Shown here: positions 20,485 through 29,773 of the stretch, piece after piece
Position numbering within the stretch: the first letter of the stretch is position 1
How the letters are laid out: every line of letters begins with the position of its first letter
Translations under genes and position numbers: made by a program
The notes under the pieces: generated by a model
The model's database searches: none
What the model saw: the letters and a program-made list of their open reading frames with translations, nothing else
What the model was told of the DNA's origin: nothing
Assembly (NCBI GenBank): GCA_026419775.2
Contig: JAOPGA020001330.1
Location: 1 to 64,000 of the forward strand
DNA from: Acrasis kona
Lineage: Eukaryota; Heterolobosea; Eutetramitea; Acrasida; Acrasidae
Length of the DNA stretch: 64,000 nucleotides
Reading direction: 5' to 3'

Positions 20485-20931
20485 AGTCGCACTGTCCAAC
20501 CATACTGCATTATTTTTTTTGCGCCTGGTTATAGCCTTTCATTCAATATTACCGCAAGTTTGGTATTGAGCTCTCTTAAAAAAGTTTTAAAATTGTTTCT
20601 ATTGATACTATTGAGTCATTCACTTCCGTCGTCTTCGGATGAGAAGTCAAAAAAAGAATTATCTCCGAAGAAAGTAGGATCAATACGAAAGCAAAGCAAA
20701 CAAAGCTATGTGTTTTGGAGCCCTCTTGAAATATTTTACACAGACACCGTAAAGTTTGTTTCTAACTTGAGGCAAGCAAATGTAGTTGTCTATGAGGAGG
20801 GTGACAAACCATCGACTTGGCATTGTTATACAATGTACCATCGAGTAATCCCAGAGGCTAAAGCAACGTGTGTATTCAAACATATTAAAATTTGTAAAGA
20901 ACACTACACAACATCAATTATAGCAAAGTGA
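20485..20931 (+). CDS. hypothetical, signal-anchor-like ORF without ATG
   Basis: Open from 20485 to the TGA at 20929-20931. It has no ATG, so a 5' exon is probably missing; no matching splice was found. A hydrophobic helix (VLKLFLLILLSHSLPSS) precedes a Ser/Lys-rich stretch and a Tyr/Trp-containing C-terminal region with three Cys. Unknown function. Confidence 0.3.
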   Translation, partial: SRTVQPYCIIFFAPGYSLSFNITASLVLSSLKKVLKLFLLILLSHSLPSSSDEKSKKELSPKKVGSIRKQSKQSYVFWSPLEIFYTDTVKFVSNLRQANVVVYEEGDKPSTWHCYTMYHRVIPEAKATCVFKHIKICKEHYTTSIIAK

Positions 20932-20964
20932 CCCATAGTAATTTTTTTTGTTTCTTGTTAACTA

Positions 20965-21049
20965 GGGGTAATGGTCTAGAAAATGAAGACATTGGCATGA
21001 TTTCCGCTTAGGGTGCGGAAGGTTCCGAGTTCAATTCTCGGTTACCCCC
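20965..21049 (+). tRNA. tRNA-Pro(AGG) with enlarged D-loop
   Basis: Acceptor stem GGGGTAA (20965-20971) pairs with TTACCCC (21042-21048), discriminator C. Anticodon stem TCCGC/GCGGA encloses loop TTAGGGT with anticodon AGG at 21010-21012. T arm CCGAG-TTCAATT-CTCGG. The D-stem bases GTC and GAT are present, but the D-loop (20978-20997) is 20 nt instead of about 7-8, as if 12-13 nt (AAAATGAAGACAT) were inserted between AG and TGG. The insertion also splits the A-box promoter. A TTTT terminator follows. Confidence 0.9.
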
Positions 21050-21052
21050 TAC

Positions 21053-21056
21053 TTTT
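21053..21056 (+). terminator. RNA polymerase III T-run after tRNA-Pro
   Basis: Four T residues start 4 nt after the tRNA 3' end, the usual minimal Pol III stop, which supports an expressed gene. Confidence 0.6.
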
Positions 21057-21065
21057 AAAAAAATT

Positions 21066-21362
21066 TTAAATGAAAATATAAAAGGACATTGTTTGGTTTT
21101 CTTGCAACTGCAAGATTGATACATATGCATAGAAACGTCTGTTGTAGTTGTAGACCGTTTCGTTGACGTTTACTTTCAACAAGCGTAGCTCTTGGGTAAA
21201 TTGTTCTTCATCCTTCGAAGTATCTAATGACAAAAGTATTGATTTCTTCGATTCGTTCCACGATAACTTCTTCATAGCAGGGTCCGATAATCTATTGGCT
21301 ATGATGTTGCTCTTGTCTCCTGGTAAGCACATCTGTAACAAAACTAGAACGTCCGTTGTCAA
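21066..21362 (-). pseudogene. retrotransposon Gag-like fragment beside tRNA-Pro
   Basis: About 95 codons. Features LSWNESKKSILLSL followed by FTQELRLLKVNVNETVYNYN and RRF match the helical core of Ty3/LTR-type Gag (W-E..K..L...F...L..LKQ....V..Y..RF). No ATG, no zinc knuckle, protease or polymerase follow, so it is a truncated relic. It ends 17 bp from the 3' end of the tRNA gene and is read toward it on the opposite strand. LTR elements that insert beside tRNA genes are known in yeast and Dictyostelium; the same targeting is inferred here. Confidence 0.5.
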
Positions 21363-21421
21363 AAGTAAGATTTATTTAAACCCACCCTGTACAAGGTGTA
21401 TGGTCTACTTTACAATTACTC

Positions 21422-21844
21422 CTAAGAGAACTGTTTGATGTGACCCTCTTTGATATCTAATGAGTCGTCAGGTCCGACCTTTCGCTTCTTGCTCATAACG
21501 GTGGCCCAAGCATCTTCTGGTTCGTTGTCTTCATTGAGGCAAGTGGATGCCCATTTTGCGTTGGTCTTTGAATTCTTTTTTCTTAAGTATGATGCGAAAT
21601 CTGATTCCTCTGAATCACTGTGAGTATCTTCATTCGATTTGATGGAATGTATTGCAATGTAGGATGCGAGTAAAAAATGTAACAGGGGTAGACAGCTAGC
21701 GGCCTCGGCGACGAATAATGGATCATCTATTCCATCAACTTTCCTACATTGTTGAATAAATTTAAGACTTTTAAATACCTTTTCAAGAGGCACTGTTTTT
21801 TTAACAATGTCCTCCATCTTGACATGCCATACAAATTCGTGCAT
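21422..21844 (-). CDS. hypothetical protein
   Basis: 140 residues from ATG 21844. The N-terminal part is hydrophobic/helical (LPLLHFLLASYIAIHS). The C-terminal half is acidic, then basic (DSEESDFASYLRKKNSK, MSKKRKVGPDD). No domain is recognised. It lies head-to-tail upstream of the gag-like fragment, but no splice joins them and both may belong to the same decayed element. Confidence 0.4.
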   Translation of the reverse strand: MHEFVWHVKMEDIVKKTVPLEKVFKSLKFIQQCRKVDGIDDPLFVAEAASCLPLLHFLLASYIAIHSIKSNEDTHSDSEESDFASYLRKKNSKTNAKWASTCLNEDNEPEDAWATVMSKKRKVGPDDSLDIKEGHIKQFS

Positions 21845-21990
21845 ACTCTAGCGCTTTATTGCGGTAACTCTCTTGTTTGTTAGAAAATCTAAACAAACGT
21901 CACAATCTTTTCTTTTTTGATTTTTTATTTGATTGAGTCCTCTTTCTCTTCACTGTGTTTGAATAGACAGAGTTACAAATACTTTTGAAC

Positions 21991-22553
21991 ATGCGATTCC
22001 AAAAAGAACTTGGGTCAACAGCTAAAGAGTTCAACGAAGTGATGAATACTCACAAATTTCCATTGCATGAGTGGATCCCAGACATTGCCATTAGCAAGAA
22101 TTATTCACAGAAAAAAACAGCTATTTGGGAGTATCGTAAGACATTGTTGAATGGTACCATCTCTGTAAATAACAATAATGACATGCAGGAAGTCAGCACT
22201 TCAGAAATTGCAAATGATGCTAAGTCCAAAGAACTATCAATAAAAACTTAATTTCAGATGTCGAAAAACTCAGCCTTGAGCCACAGACATATATTGATTC
22301 TATTTTAAAGGAATATGTTGAGGAACATTTCAGCAAAGGTCCACCCAAACTGAATCGCAGAGGTGTATTGGGAAGTTTCAATAAGATTGATTTGCCTATT
22401 CATAATGACGTACCGTCAATGGAGTTGTTTGGTCTATTGGATGATGATGCACATGATAACGAGTTATGGGAAAAAATCTATAATAAAAAGAATAAGATGC
22501 CAATTATGCTTATTGGCAAATATTATTGCATCTACATTGTCGCAAAATGCTAA
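21991..22553 (+). CDS. hypothetical protein, two reading-frame segments
   Basis: Segment one starts at ATG 21991 (MRFQKELGSTAKEFNEV) and runs to TAA at 22249-22251. Segment two follows an acceptor-like TTTCAG at 22257 and reads VEKLSLEPQTYIDSILKEYV to TAA 22551-22553. A 5' splice site at GTACCATC (about 22155) would join them in phase through an intron of about 103 nt, longer than its neighbours, so a frame error is the alternative. Features include IWEYRKTLLNG and GPPKLNRRGVLGSFNKI. Family unknown. The 3' end is 27 bp from the convergent DsbA-family gene. Confidence 0.4.
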
Positions 22554-22580
22554 ATTCTTTTTATTAACACATTATCTTGA

Positions 22581-23384
22581 TCAGGAGGATTCCAAAACCT
22601 CATCGAATATTTTATGGAATGTTGATGTATCTCTTGCTCCTGACACCCCAAACTGGTCGTCGATCACAAAGAATGGGACGCCAGTTGCACCAAATTTTCT
22701 ACGAACATCCGTTATCTCTTTTTGTACGGTTGCCTTAAGACTCTCACTCTCCAACACTTTTCTCGTTTCGTCCTCATTCAATCCGGCACGATTCCCCGCA
22801 TCAACGAGAACCTGTTTTTATTTAAGTGATGATTTGGTATTTAAAACTTACATCAATTGATCCAATGTTCCTCTCCTTCTCATGATAGTCAGCGAACATT
22901 TCTGTCATCACCTGATTGTTTAACATTGAACAAGTTTTTTGAACGACTCACCTCGTTTTGTTTACCTTGTGCTCTTGCGTACTCTGATAATTGGTGGGAT
23001 CTAGATGTATTGGCTACGTCACCTCCATACTTGAATGTAATACCAACAGCATTCCCTTTGAATGTAAGAATTTGAATAATTTGTGTTACCTGCTCTATCT
23101 GTAGGACCAAAAGATGAGTCCACGGCCTCCTTAGACCCGCGAGAATACCAATACTTGAATTTGTTGATGCCATCAACAGGCAGATTTGGATCTAACGTAT
23201 AGGGCAACCATGTAATCTCAAAATTGGCTTTGTTGTAGCTCTTCATTGCCATCTCCAATTTCTTCTGGCCCACATAACACCAAGGACTACAGTTATAGTT
23301 CGTGAGTGCAGTAATGCTTGCTTACCATATGACGTCAGAAACGATAGCTATTTTAACTGTGCGAAGTGAGTTAGCGGAGCTCAT
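22581..23384 (-). CDS. DsbA-family (FrnE-type) thiol oxidoreductase
   Basis: Five exons on the minus strand: 23326-23384, 23090-23286, 22952-23055, 22852-22911 and 22581-22811. The introns are 39, 34, 40 and 40 nt and the spliced frame is exact (216 residues). The thioredoxin-fold active site CPWC lies right after the first splice (VSDVICPWCYVGQKKLE). It is followed by YTLDPNLPVDG, the helical insert, and the cis-Pro region GATGVPFFVIDDQFGVSGA. This is the 2-hydroxychromene-2-carboxylate isomerase/FrnE class, predicted to act in disulphide or glutathione chemistry; the substrate is unknown. No signal peptide, so cytosolic. Confidence 0.9.
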
Positions 23385-23490
23385 GCTGTTGCTATTTAAA
23401 TGATCTTGTGAACTTGAATATCAAGGTAGACGGAAGATACAACATTTATTCTATTTTTATATATTACAACACCAATACCCGTGAATGTCA

Positions 23491-26139
23491 TCATGTGTAC
23501 TTCGATACTTGTTTAGTAGAACCAGATCCTCCCAGGAGCTTTGCAATGTCTCCAAAAGCAGATGCTCTCATGCCAACTGGCCTTAGCTCTGCAGCGCCGC
23601 ATTTTGCTCTTCTTTCAGCAATTTCCATTGGTGTCTCTCCGTTTCCATCTCTCTTCTTTTTGTCACACCCCAAATCCATCAACTTGAGGACAGCGTTACG
23701 ATGACCGTTAACAGAGGCCCAATGCAAAGGAGTCCGATTCCACTTATCAACAACATCAAGAACATCAGTTTTGGTTTTGACCTTGTGTGACTTGTCTTGA
23801 GACCACTTCGAATATATCCAATCAAATACTTTGCCAGGTGCATCCGCACGTGCTGCATGATGTGCAATGGTCTGTTGATTATCGTCTTTAATAAAGAGGG
23901 ATGTTTTATAATTCAAAAAAAGATTCAACACCTCAACAGGTCCCTTCTGAGATGCAAGATGAATGGGTGTTACTCCGCCAGGATCGCGCGAGGAAGTAGA
24001 TGCACCCTTGCTTAGTAGATATTCTACGATTTCTACCATACTATTAGCGCAGGCAACATGAAGTAAGGACATGCTTTGTTTTGAATTTTTATTGTAAGGA
24101 TCATTCAGATCTATGTAATTATTCTCAGTCATGAAGCGTAGCACTGGCAAGTTGTTTTTGTTAACAGCAGCGTGAGCTAATGCCCCGAATGGATTCATTA
24201 CTTCTGGTTCGTATGAAGCACTTTCCACGGTACTACCACCGAAACATGCATCAGGAAATGAATCACTAATGTGACGAGAGAATTCAAAAAGCATAGGTCT
24301 TTTCATCAACTCAGCTGGCGATAATACACCCAAAAGCTCACCAAACTCGCCATCCTCTTTCTGCTTGTCAAGGACGTTTGACAGGATGCGACAAGCTCTA
24401 AGTGCTGCAAGCGAGTCACCACCGAGTTCGAAGAAGTTACTTTTAGAAGAGAGATTATTACTGTTAAGACCTAACGCTTTTATCCAGGAATCTTTGACGA
24501 GAGCTTGTATTTCTGTCTGCTCCTCTAATTCATCTTCAAGGGGGACTTCGGGTAGAGATTGCTTTGACAACAGTGTCCTTGAAATCTTTCCAGAAGAGGT
24601 TGTCGGAAATTCATCAATAATCAAGAACCGAGTAGGAATCATGTAGGTTGGCAGATATTTATCACATAGCAACTTTAACAAATCAACCAGAATTGTAGAA
24701 TTTGATTCCAACAAATCTGCTGGTTTACACCATGCCACAAGCATATTGGAATGAATACTAGTAATAACACTGGAAAGAAGTGGACTGGAAATTTTCAAAA
24801 TTACATTCTCAATTTCACCAAGTTCAACTCTTTTGCCTCTAATTTTTACTTGATCATCTCTGCGTCCCAATAAAACCCATTCGCCCTTTTCGTATTTGAC
24901 AATATCGCCTGTTCTAAATACACGACCCAGAGTTTCGTGTTTTATAAACTTTTCCGCAGTCAACTCGAATAGACCAAGGTATCCGTCACCTACTTGGTTG
25001 CCAGAAATCCAGAGTTCGCCCTTGTCACCCTCTGTGCTATTGTTTGTAATGGTAGAAATGGTGTTTAGTTGGTCTTTGGGGATTTGTAACTGAACCACGT
25101 GTAGTTCACAGCCCCCAAGTGCTCGACCTAAATTTTTGTAAGAATCTTTCGTAACAACGGAGTATGCTTGGTAGACACAGCATTCGGTAACACCATACGT
25201 ATTGATGAGTTTCACTTTATCGCACCACTTCTGTGCAATGCTTTGTGTCATTGGTTCACCTCCGAGAGCGACAACTTTTAAACAGGGAACAGAATTTACG
25301 TCGGATATGGTAGAGAACAAGGAAGGAGTAGTTAGTAGGTGAGTGGCACCACTTTTCACAAGACAAGTTTTTAACGCGCCGAAAATTAGATTTTTAGGAG
25401 AAAGGGCAATTGTACCTCCAGCACAAAGGGTTGAAAAGAAATCACCTAAAGACGGATCAAAAGTATGAGGTGACGCCACAAAGCATGTGGATGTCGAATT
25501 TATTTCGTGGGCTTTATTTTTTGCAAGGCAGTACTGCATCAAACAATCATGTGGGACTATACATCCTTTGGGTTTGCCGGTGCTGCCAGAAGTATAGAAT
25601 ATGTGTGAAATGTAGTTGATGTCATACTGTAAAGTCTTCTTTTTTTTGTACTGCCTCAAGAGATCTTGCGAGAACACTATAATCACTTTGGGGCATTGTG
25701 AGTTTTTAATAATGAGTTGCTTTTGTTTTTCATCCTTTACTATAATTATAGATGGTTTGGCATCACCTAGAATGTGTACAAATCTTGGGTCTGTCAAGTC
25801 CACCGGTACAATAGTATATCCTGCTGCAATTACGGATAACTCAATAATTGGTAGGTCTTGACCTTCATCAACTGCTATCGCGATGTTTGTTGAAGTTGGG
25901 TGTGATGTTAGATCGATTAGGTTGTGTGAACAATTCTCAACATTTTCCCATAATTCAGAGTACGAAAGCGTATCAGTAGTGTTGTTTTCGTTTTCATTCA
26001 AACATATCAAGGCCTCAGCGTTTGGTTGTTTTTCACAAATACTCCTAATGATCCGAACAATGTTTGTTGTTGTTGTAATCATTTTTATCAACTTGTTCAA
26101 CCATACACACACCGAACCGCAAACATCAAACATAACCAA
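23491..26139 (-). CDS. adenylation-carrier protein with C-terminal ankyrin repeats
   Basis: Up to 882 residues; translation may start at M20 (26082). An ANL-superfamily adenylation domain covers about 25-525: core A3 SGSTGKPKG (about 183), GELWISGNQVGDGY, A8 RGKRVELGEIEN, and A10 with the catalytic Lys in SSGKISR (about 515). A phosphopantetheine carrier domain follows, with LGGDSLAALR (Ser near 574). Residues about 645-870 form roughly five ankyrin repeats (SLLHVACANSMVEIVEYLL, TPIHLASQKG, TPLHWASVNGH). There is no condensation, reductase or thioesterase domain. It would activate an amino or carboxylic acid and load it on its own carrier arm; the ankyrin tail presumably docks a partner or acceptor. 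AASDH-like enzymes share A-T but have a different tail. Confidence 0.85.
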   Translation of the reverse strand: MVMFDVCGSVCVWLNKLIKMITTTTNIVRIIRSICEKQPNAEALICLNENENNTTDTLSYSELWENVENCSHNLIDLTSHPTSTNIAIAVDEGQDLPIIELSVIAAGYTIVPVDLTDPRFVHILGDAKPSIIIVKDEKQKQLIIKNSQCPKVIIVFSQDLLRQYKKKKTLQYDINYISHIFYTSGSTGKPKGCIVPHDCLMQYCLAKNKAHEINSTSTCFVASPHTFDPSLGDFFSTLCAGGTIALSPKNLIFGALKTCLVKSGATHLLTTPSLFSTISDVNSVPCLKVVALGGEPMTQSIAQKWCDKVKLINTYGVTECCVYQAYSVVTKDSYKNLGRALGGCELHVVQLQIPKDQLNTISTITNNSTEGDKGELWISGNQVGDGYLGLFELTAEKFIKHETLGRVFRTGDIVKYEKGEWVLLGRRDDQVKIRGKRVELGEIENVILKISSPLLSSVITSIHSNMLVAWCKPADLLESNSTILVDLLKLLCDKYLPTYMIPTRFLIIDEFPTTSSGKISRTLLSKQSLPEVPLEDELEEQTEIQALVKDSWIKALGLNSNNLSSKSNFFELGGDSLAALRACRILSNVLDKQKEDGEFGELLGVLSPAELMKRPMLFEFSRHISDSFPDACFGGSTVESASYEPEVMNPFGALAHAAVNKNNLPVLRFMTENNYIDLNDPYNKNSKQSMSLLHVACANSMVEIVEYLLSKGASTSSRDPGGVTPIHLASQKGPVEVLNLFLNYKTSLFIKDDNQQTIAHHAARADAPGKVFDWIYSKWSQDKSHKVKTKTDVLDVVDKWNRTPLHWASVNGHRNAVLKLMDLGCDKKKRDGNGETPMEIAERRAKCGAAELRPVGMRASAFGDIAKLLGGSGSTKQVSKYT

Positions 26140-26505
26140 ATCTCAGCCAGTTCGTGTGTTTTTATAAACAGCTTTGAAAATTCTTACTCTACAAACTCCT
26201 GTTTGAAAAAAGAAATCGAATCTATTTGCAATATAGATCATGTCTTTGAAAATGTCGAAGGTGAAAACGTTTTAATGGAGAAGCAGTGATCACTCGGAAA
26301 ATCAAGTCTTATCTTGCCTTACTTGATTTAAAATAAAGCTTGCATTGAGGCACATTGGTATTTAATTCATATGACATGACATCTGTCTTTATAATTTAAA
26401 TAGAATTTGTCAGGAGTGAGGCTTAGTGTCTAGACGTGCCCATTTAGTAGTGAATGATCACAATTATAAATAAAAAAGGTTTAAACTAATCTTATTGCTT
26501 ATTGT
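26140..26505. other. divergent promoter region
   Basis: Lies between the adenylation gene (minus) and the 2H phosphoesterase gene (plus). A plus-strand frame ends at 26289 (LKKEIESICNIDHVFENV) and looks mildly coding, but it overlaps the 5' end of the adenylation gene and has no credible start. Confidence 0.35.
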
Positions 26506-26652
26506 GTGTTCAACATTTTATTCAATACATCAACAAAGGGTTTGTGGCCATCTTATTTTAGAGTTCTGCCAGGAACAAGCATTCTGGATTGCATCCATTA
26601 CAATAAAAAAGCATCTAAATGCAATTATCCAATGTTAAAAAGAACAGTCATC

Positions 26653-27330
26653 ATGACTAAATTTGTCCCATACACACATTTCCTGTCACTCCCCATGAAC
26701 AATTCCCTTGTGATAGAGGATCTCAAAGAGTTATACGGTGACATTCGGAAGTTGAACAAAGAATTCAAGGAAGATTCACTTTACATGAAGCCGGAGAAGT
26801 TCCATCTCACTCTCCAAATGCTTAGAATAAAAGAAGATCAAAAGGAGGCAATTATTAAGGTCATGGATCAAACCATAAAGCCATATATAACGCAAGAATT
26901 TACTGAGAATGACTTTTTATCTCTAAGTAAAGTGGCGGTATTTAATGCCGCCAAGGCTAAATCATCCCGAGTTTTATATTTGGATGCTGATGTCAACGAT
27001 GCTAGCAATAAATTGCATAAGCTTGTTTCAATGATTAAGCAGGTTCTATTCAAGGAGGGATTAATCGACGAGAAAGACTTTAACGAAGAGTGGACACTAC
27101 ATGCTACAATAATGAACGCAAAATATAGAGAACAACACCAACGGAGGTTGAAACTTGAAAAAACAAAACCTACATTCGATGCAACTCCTATCCTAACACG
27201 GTTCAACTCGGGTCACGACAAGCCATCCCTCCTTAGAATACCTCTACGAACAATAGAACTTTCATCATTGACCTCTGGTTATAATGCCACTGGTTTTTAC
27301 CCTTGTGAGCACGCCATATCATTTAATTAG
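26653..27330 (+). CDS. 2H phosphoesterase, AKAP7/ASCC1-like
   Basis: 225 residues from ATG 26653; ATG 26632 is an alternative, and an open frame continues upstream without ATG. Two catalytic H-x-T motifs are present, FHLTLQML and LHATIMNAKY, spaced as in the AKAP7 nuclear-ligand domain, with the typical LGDIRK..KLN..F region (YGDIRKLNKEFK) before the first. These enzymes cleave 2',5' or cyclic phosphodiester bonds in RNA. Cytosolic or nuclear. The substrate is not predictable. Confidence 0.75.
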   Translation: MTKFVPYTHFLSLPMNNSLVIEDLKELYGDIRKLNKEFKEDSLYMKPEKFHLTLQMLRIKEDQKEAIIKVMDQTIKPYITQEFTENDFLSLSKVAVFNAAKAKSSRVLYLDADVNDASNKLHKLVSMIKQVLFKEGLIDEKDFNEEWTLHATIMNAKYREQHQRRLKLEKTKPTFDATPILTRFNSGHDKPSLLRIPLRTIELSSLTSGYNATGFYPCEHAISFN

Positions 27331-27539
27331 AACAAAAACACTTTGAAATAAAATGTTGATGTTTATTTTACGAATGTTCCTACACTTTTTGAACTTCCGA
27401 TGACCTTAATAGAAAGTGATTCAATCATAATTCGCAAGAATGTTCACTTCCTAATTTATAGGTGACAGCTGAAAACCGAACATCTAAATATGTTTTCTGT
27501 CAAAGTCATTTCACCATTTACATCAACAACCAATAAAAC

Positions 27540-27698
27540 ATGAACGAGTCAGTGGAACCCTCAACACCTGCTCCCATCAAATTATCTAAGACATCACCAC
27601 CACGCCTAGAGAAGCGCTCAAATCAGTCAAGAGCAGGTGGCCAAACACTAGCAATATCACCGACCACCGTCAGAAAACTCAACTTTGATGAGGAGTAA
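27540..27698 (+). CDS. possible small protein, 52 residues
   Basis: ATG in an A-rich leader (AATAAAACATGA) and TAA at 27696, followed by AATAAAC. Ser/Pro/Thr-rich with several S-P or T-P pairs (STPAPIKL, LAISPTTVRKL) and no hydrophobic segment. No family. The composition and flanks support a small gene, but nothing else does. Confidence 0.4.
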   Translation: MNESVEPSTPAPIKLSKTSPPRLEKRSNQSRAGGQTLAISPTTVRKLNFDEE

Positions 27699-27884
27699 TA
27701 GAACATGAGTACCTTGTAAATAAGAAAATAAACTCATTTGATAGAAACTCGCGGTTGATAGCAAATAGTCTTCGCTATCAATCAATGATTCGAAGCAACA
27801 TCGATGGAAACTTTACACTTATCATACATGGAGTCAACGTCAAGATCAAAGCCATCCTAAGGAGGATCCCATGATTTGAAGCCC

Positions 27885-28073
27885 ATGGCAAATGATCCTG
27901 GAAGCACGGCTATGGACTTTGATATGGATGTGGCCAAACACTTCACAGTAAGATTTCTTTAGAGAAACCTCTTGTAGCGTTAAAGTTGATCCTTCATTTT
28001 AATGGATATCTTCCATCCCATCCAGTTTCACTACTTTGAACCTGTCAAAGTCGAAGAATTTTCGGCTGAATAG
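27885..28073 (+). CDS. possible two-exon micro-ORF
   Basis: Exon 27885-27947 and exon 28026-28073, joined by a 78-nt GTAAGA...TCCAG intron, give a 36-residue acidic peptide (MANDPGSTAMDFDMDVAKH...EEFSAE). The same frame extends upstream through a TAA to another ATG near 27801, so it may be the tail of a longer, damaged gene. Confidence 0.25.
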
Positions 28074-28119
28074 AGTTATTCTAAATGAAAAAGTGGTATC
28101 AACAAGCCAAATGATAAGG

Positions 28120-28474
28120 CTATAGAACAGTCAGTTTTCTCAGGCAAGAATAAACTTTTCGCGTTTCTAACAATTGCAAGGTAAAAAAGCACACTTTCAC
28201 AACACTTCATGCATGTACATCTATTATGTGCATTTTGTTTTTCACCATTTGTCTCGCATTGTCTCTTCCTATCACTCTCCGGCAGCTTTTGATAACTACT
28301 CATGCATTTTCGTTAACAGATCAAGTTGAAGTCTGCAAACTTGAAGGTAATTATCCCGTAATGTACTACCCTTTCTTCTGATTTTTTCTTCTCTCCCTCG
28401 TCTTTTGGCTCACTTCCTATTTTTTCTTCAAAAATAGTTCCTTCCTGATCGCTTTTACTTTGTTGATGTCCCAT
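28120..28474 (-). CDS. small spliced protein, possibly N-myristoylated
   Basis: Starts MGHQQSKSDQEG at 28474. Exon 1 (28341-28474) joins exon 2 (28195-28295) through a 45-nt GTTTGC...GAGTAG intron that preserves the frame. Exon 2 is Lys/Arg/Asn-rich with clustered Cys (RCTCMKCCE). A last intron of 26-28 nt leads to alternative short C-termini. G2 and S6 fit a myristoylation signal. No family. The 5' flank holds a short hairpin at 28491-28530. Confidence 0.35.
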
Positions 28475-28721
28475 AATTTTAGTGACCACCGATATCGCGA
28501 TATGGGCAATCACCCATATATCAGTGATATTAACACACAAGCGGGTGCCGCCGCAGGCTTTAGTGGAGGACACTAAGTGGCAGGGAAGTAATTTGGGTGT
28601 GGAGTCTTTTCATTTTTGTTGTTCTGCAGCCTCCTGGATTCTTTGTGCTCTAATCTTGTTGTTTTAACAGGTTTTACAATGAGGAAAGGTTAATCCACGA
28701 GTGACTTTTAAATGTCTGCGT

Positions 28722-29537
28722 ATGAATTTAACAATGAACTTGCCTGTTGACGTTATAAATCTGATTTTATGTCACGCCTCAGAAGAGCCACAAGACATTC
28801 TACTAGCATCTTTAGTGTCGAAAAACTGGTACGAAGCAGGTCAAAAAGAAAATCTATGGAGATTCATGTTCCAACGACATTTTCCCTCTTGTAAAACCAT
28901 AACCAAGAAATACAAAGATTCATACCGTGAGGTTTTTACCCATGTTGTGGAAAAGAATCGTGGGGAAGTATTAGACGCTCGGATAGTTTGTCACATCTAC
29001 CATTACGTAAATAAACATTAATAGATACACGTTGGAGACAATCACATTGGGAAGAAAGTCTTTTCAATGAGACATTCAGCTGGCATGTACATTGAAGAAC
29101 CTGATTTAGCAGTTGAGGGTGGATTTAGAAGTGTAAGAAGGATAAGAGGAGTTTTGATTGACTTGGTGATTCTACCTGATCACTTCTTTATGAAAGTGCC
29201 AGCTTCATTGTTAATGCTCTCTTATGCCGTTGATAAAAAGAGTTCTCTTGATTTTCTAACTAATTTTGTTTCTACACAAGTCGTGGACAACACATCTAAA
29301 GTCGTAGTCGGCTTGCGTCTGGATTTGAACAGAGAGGTTAGTTACGATGATGCCACACTTCTTGCAGAACAAATTTGCAGTCCACTTGTTGAAGTATCTT
29401 CAAAAACTGGAAGGAACTTTGATAGGGCCATTGATATGCTACACGCAACATCAATCTCCAATTCTGTTGACCAGGAATGGTTGAAGGATGTCGCAAAAGG
29501 TCGGTTCAGTTTCAAGAGGAGGTGTGTTTTGATGTAA
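28722..29537 (+). CDS. F-box protein fused to a degenerate Ras-like GTPase with CaaX
   Basis: Exons 28722-28985 and 29025-29537 with a 39-nt intron (28986-29024); 258 residues. Residues 4-55 are an F-box (MNLPVDVINLILCHASEEP, LVSKNWYEAGQKENLWR). After the splice a Ras/Rab-like domain begins (ARI-IHVGDNHIGKKVF). The P-loop has Lys where Ser/Thr should bind Mg. The switch-II D-T-A-G motif is lost (LILPDH). N-K-x-D is replaced by L-R-L-D in VVVGLRLDLNREV, while the SAK-like EVSSKTGRNF remains. The tail KRRCVLM is a farnesyl-type CaaX. An SCF adaptor tethered to membranes by a pseudo-GTPase module is the inferred role. Confidence 0.8.
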
Positions 29538-29773
29538 ATATTAACATAATGAAATATACCCATCTATCATGCCGACAATGTTGATTTTAATAAAATGTAA
29601 TTTTAACTTTTCTTGATGCAAAAATTACTGTGTTTATACTCCTTGGTTGCAATCGAACACCTAACAACTCACAAAGTCTGTTAAAGGATCTCGGGAAATA
29701 GAAATCTATTTTTGTACGGGATTATTAATAAAAAGCGATCAATTTGTACAAATTTTTAAATAAAATAACAACA

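Noticed and set aside
20249-20503. Overlapping minus-strand frames of about 80 codons
   Set aside because: They have no domain signal, and the plus strand shows a Pmp3-like pattern.
28950-29024. 18-nt intron GTAAATAAACATTAATAG in the F-box-GTPase gene
   Set aside because: A 39-nt donor upstream keeps the frame, matches the common intron size and gives a better beta-1 strand.
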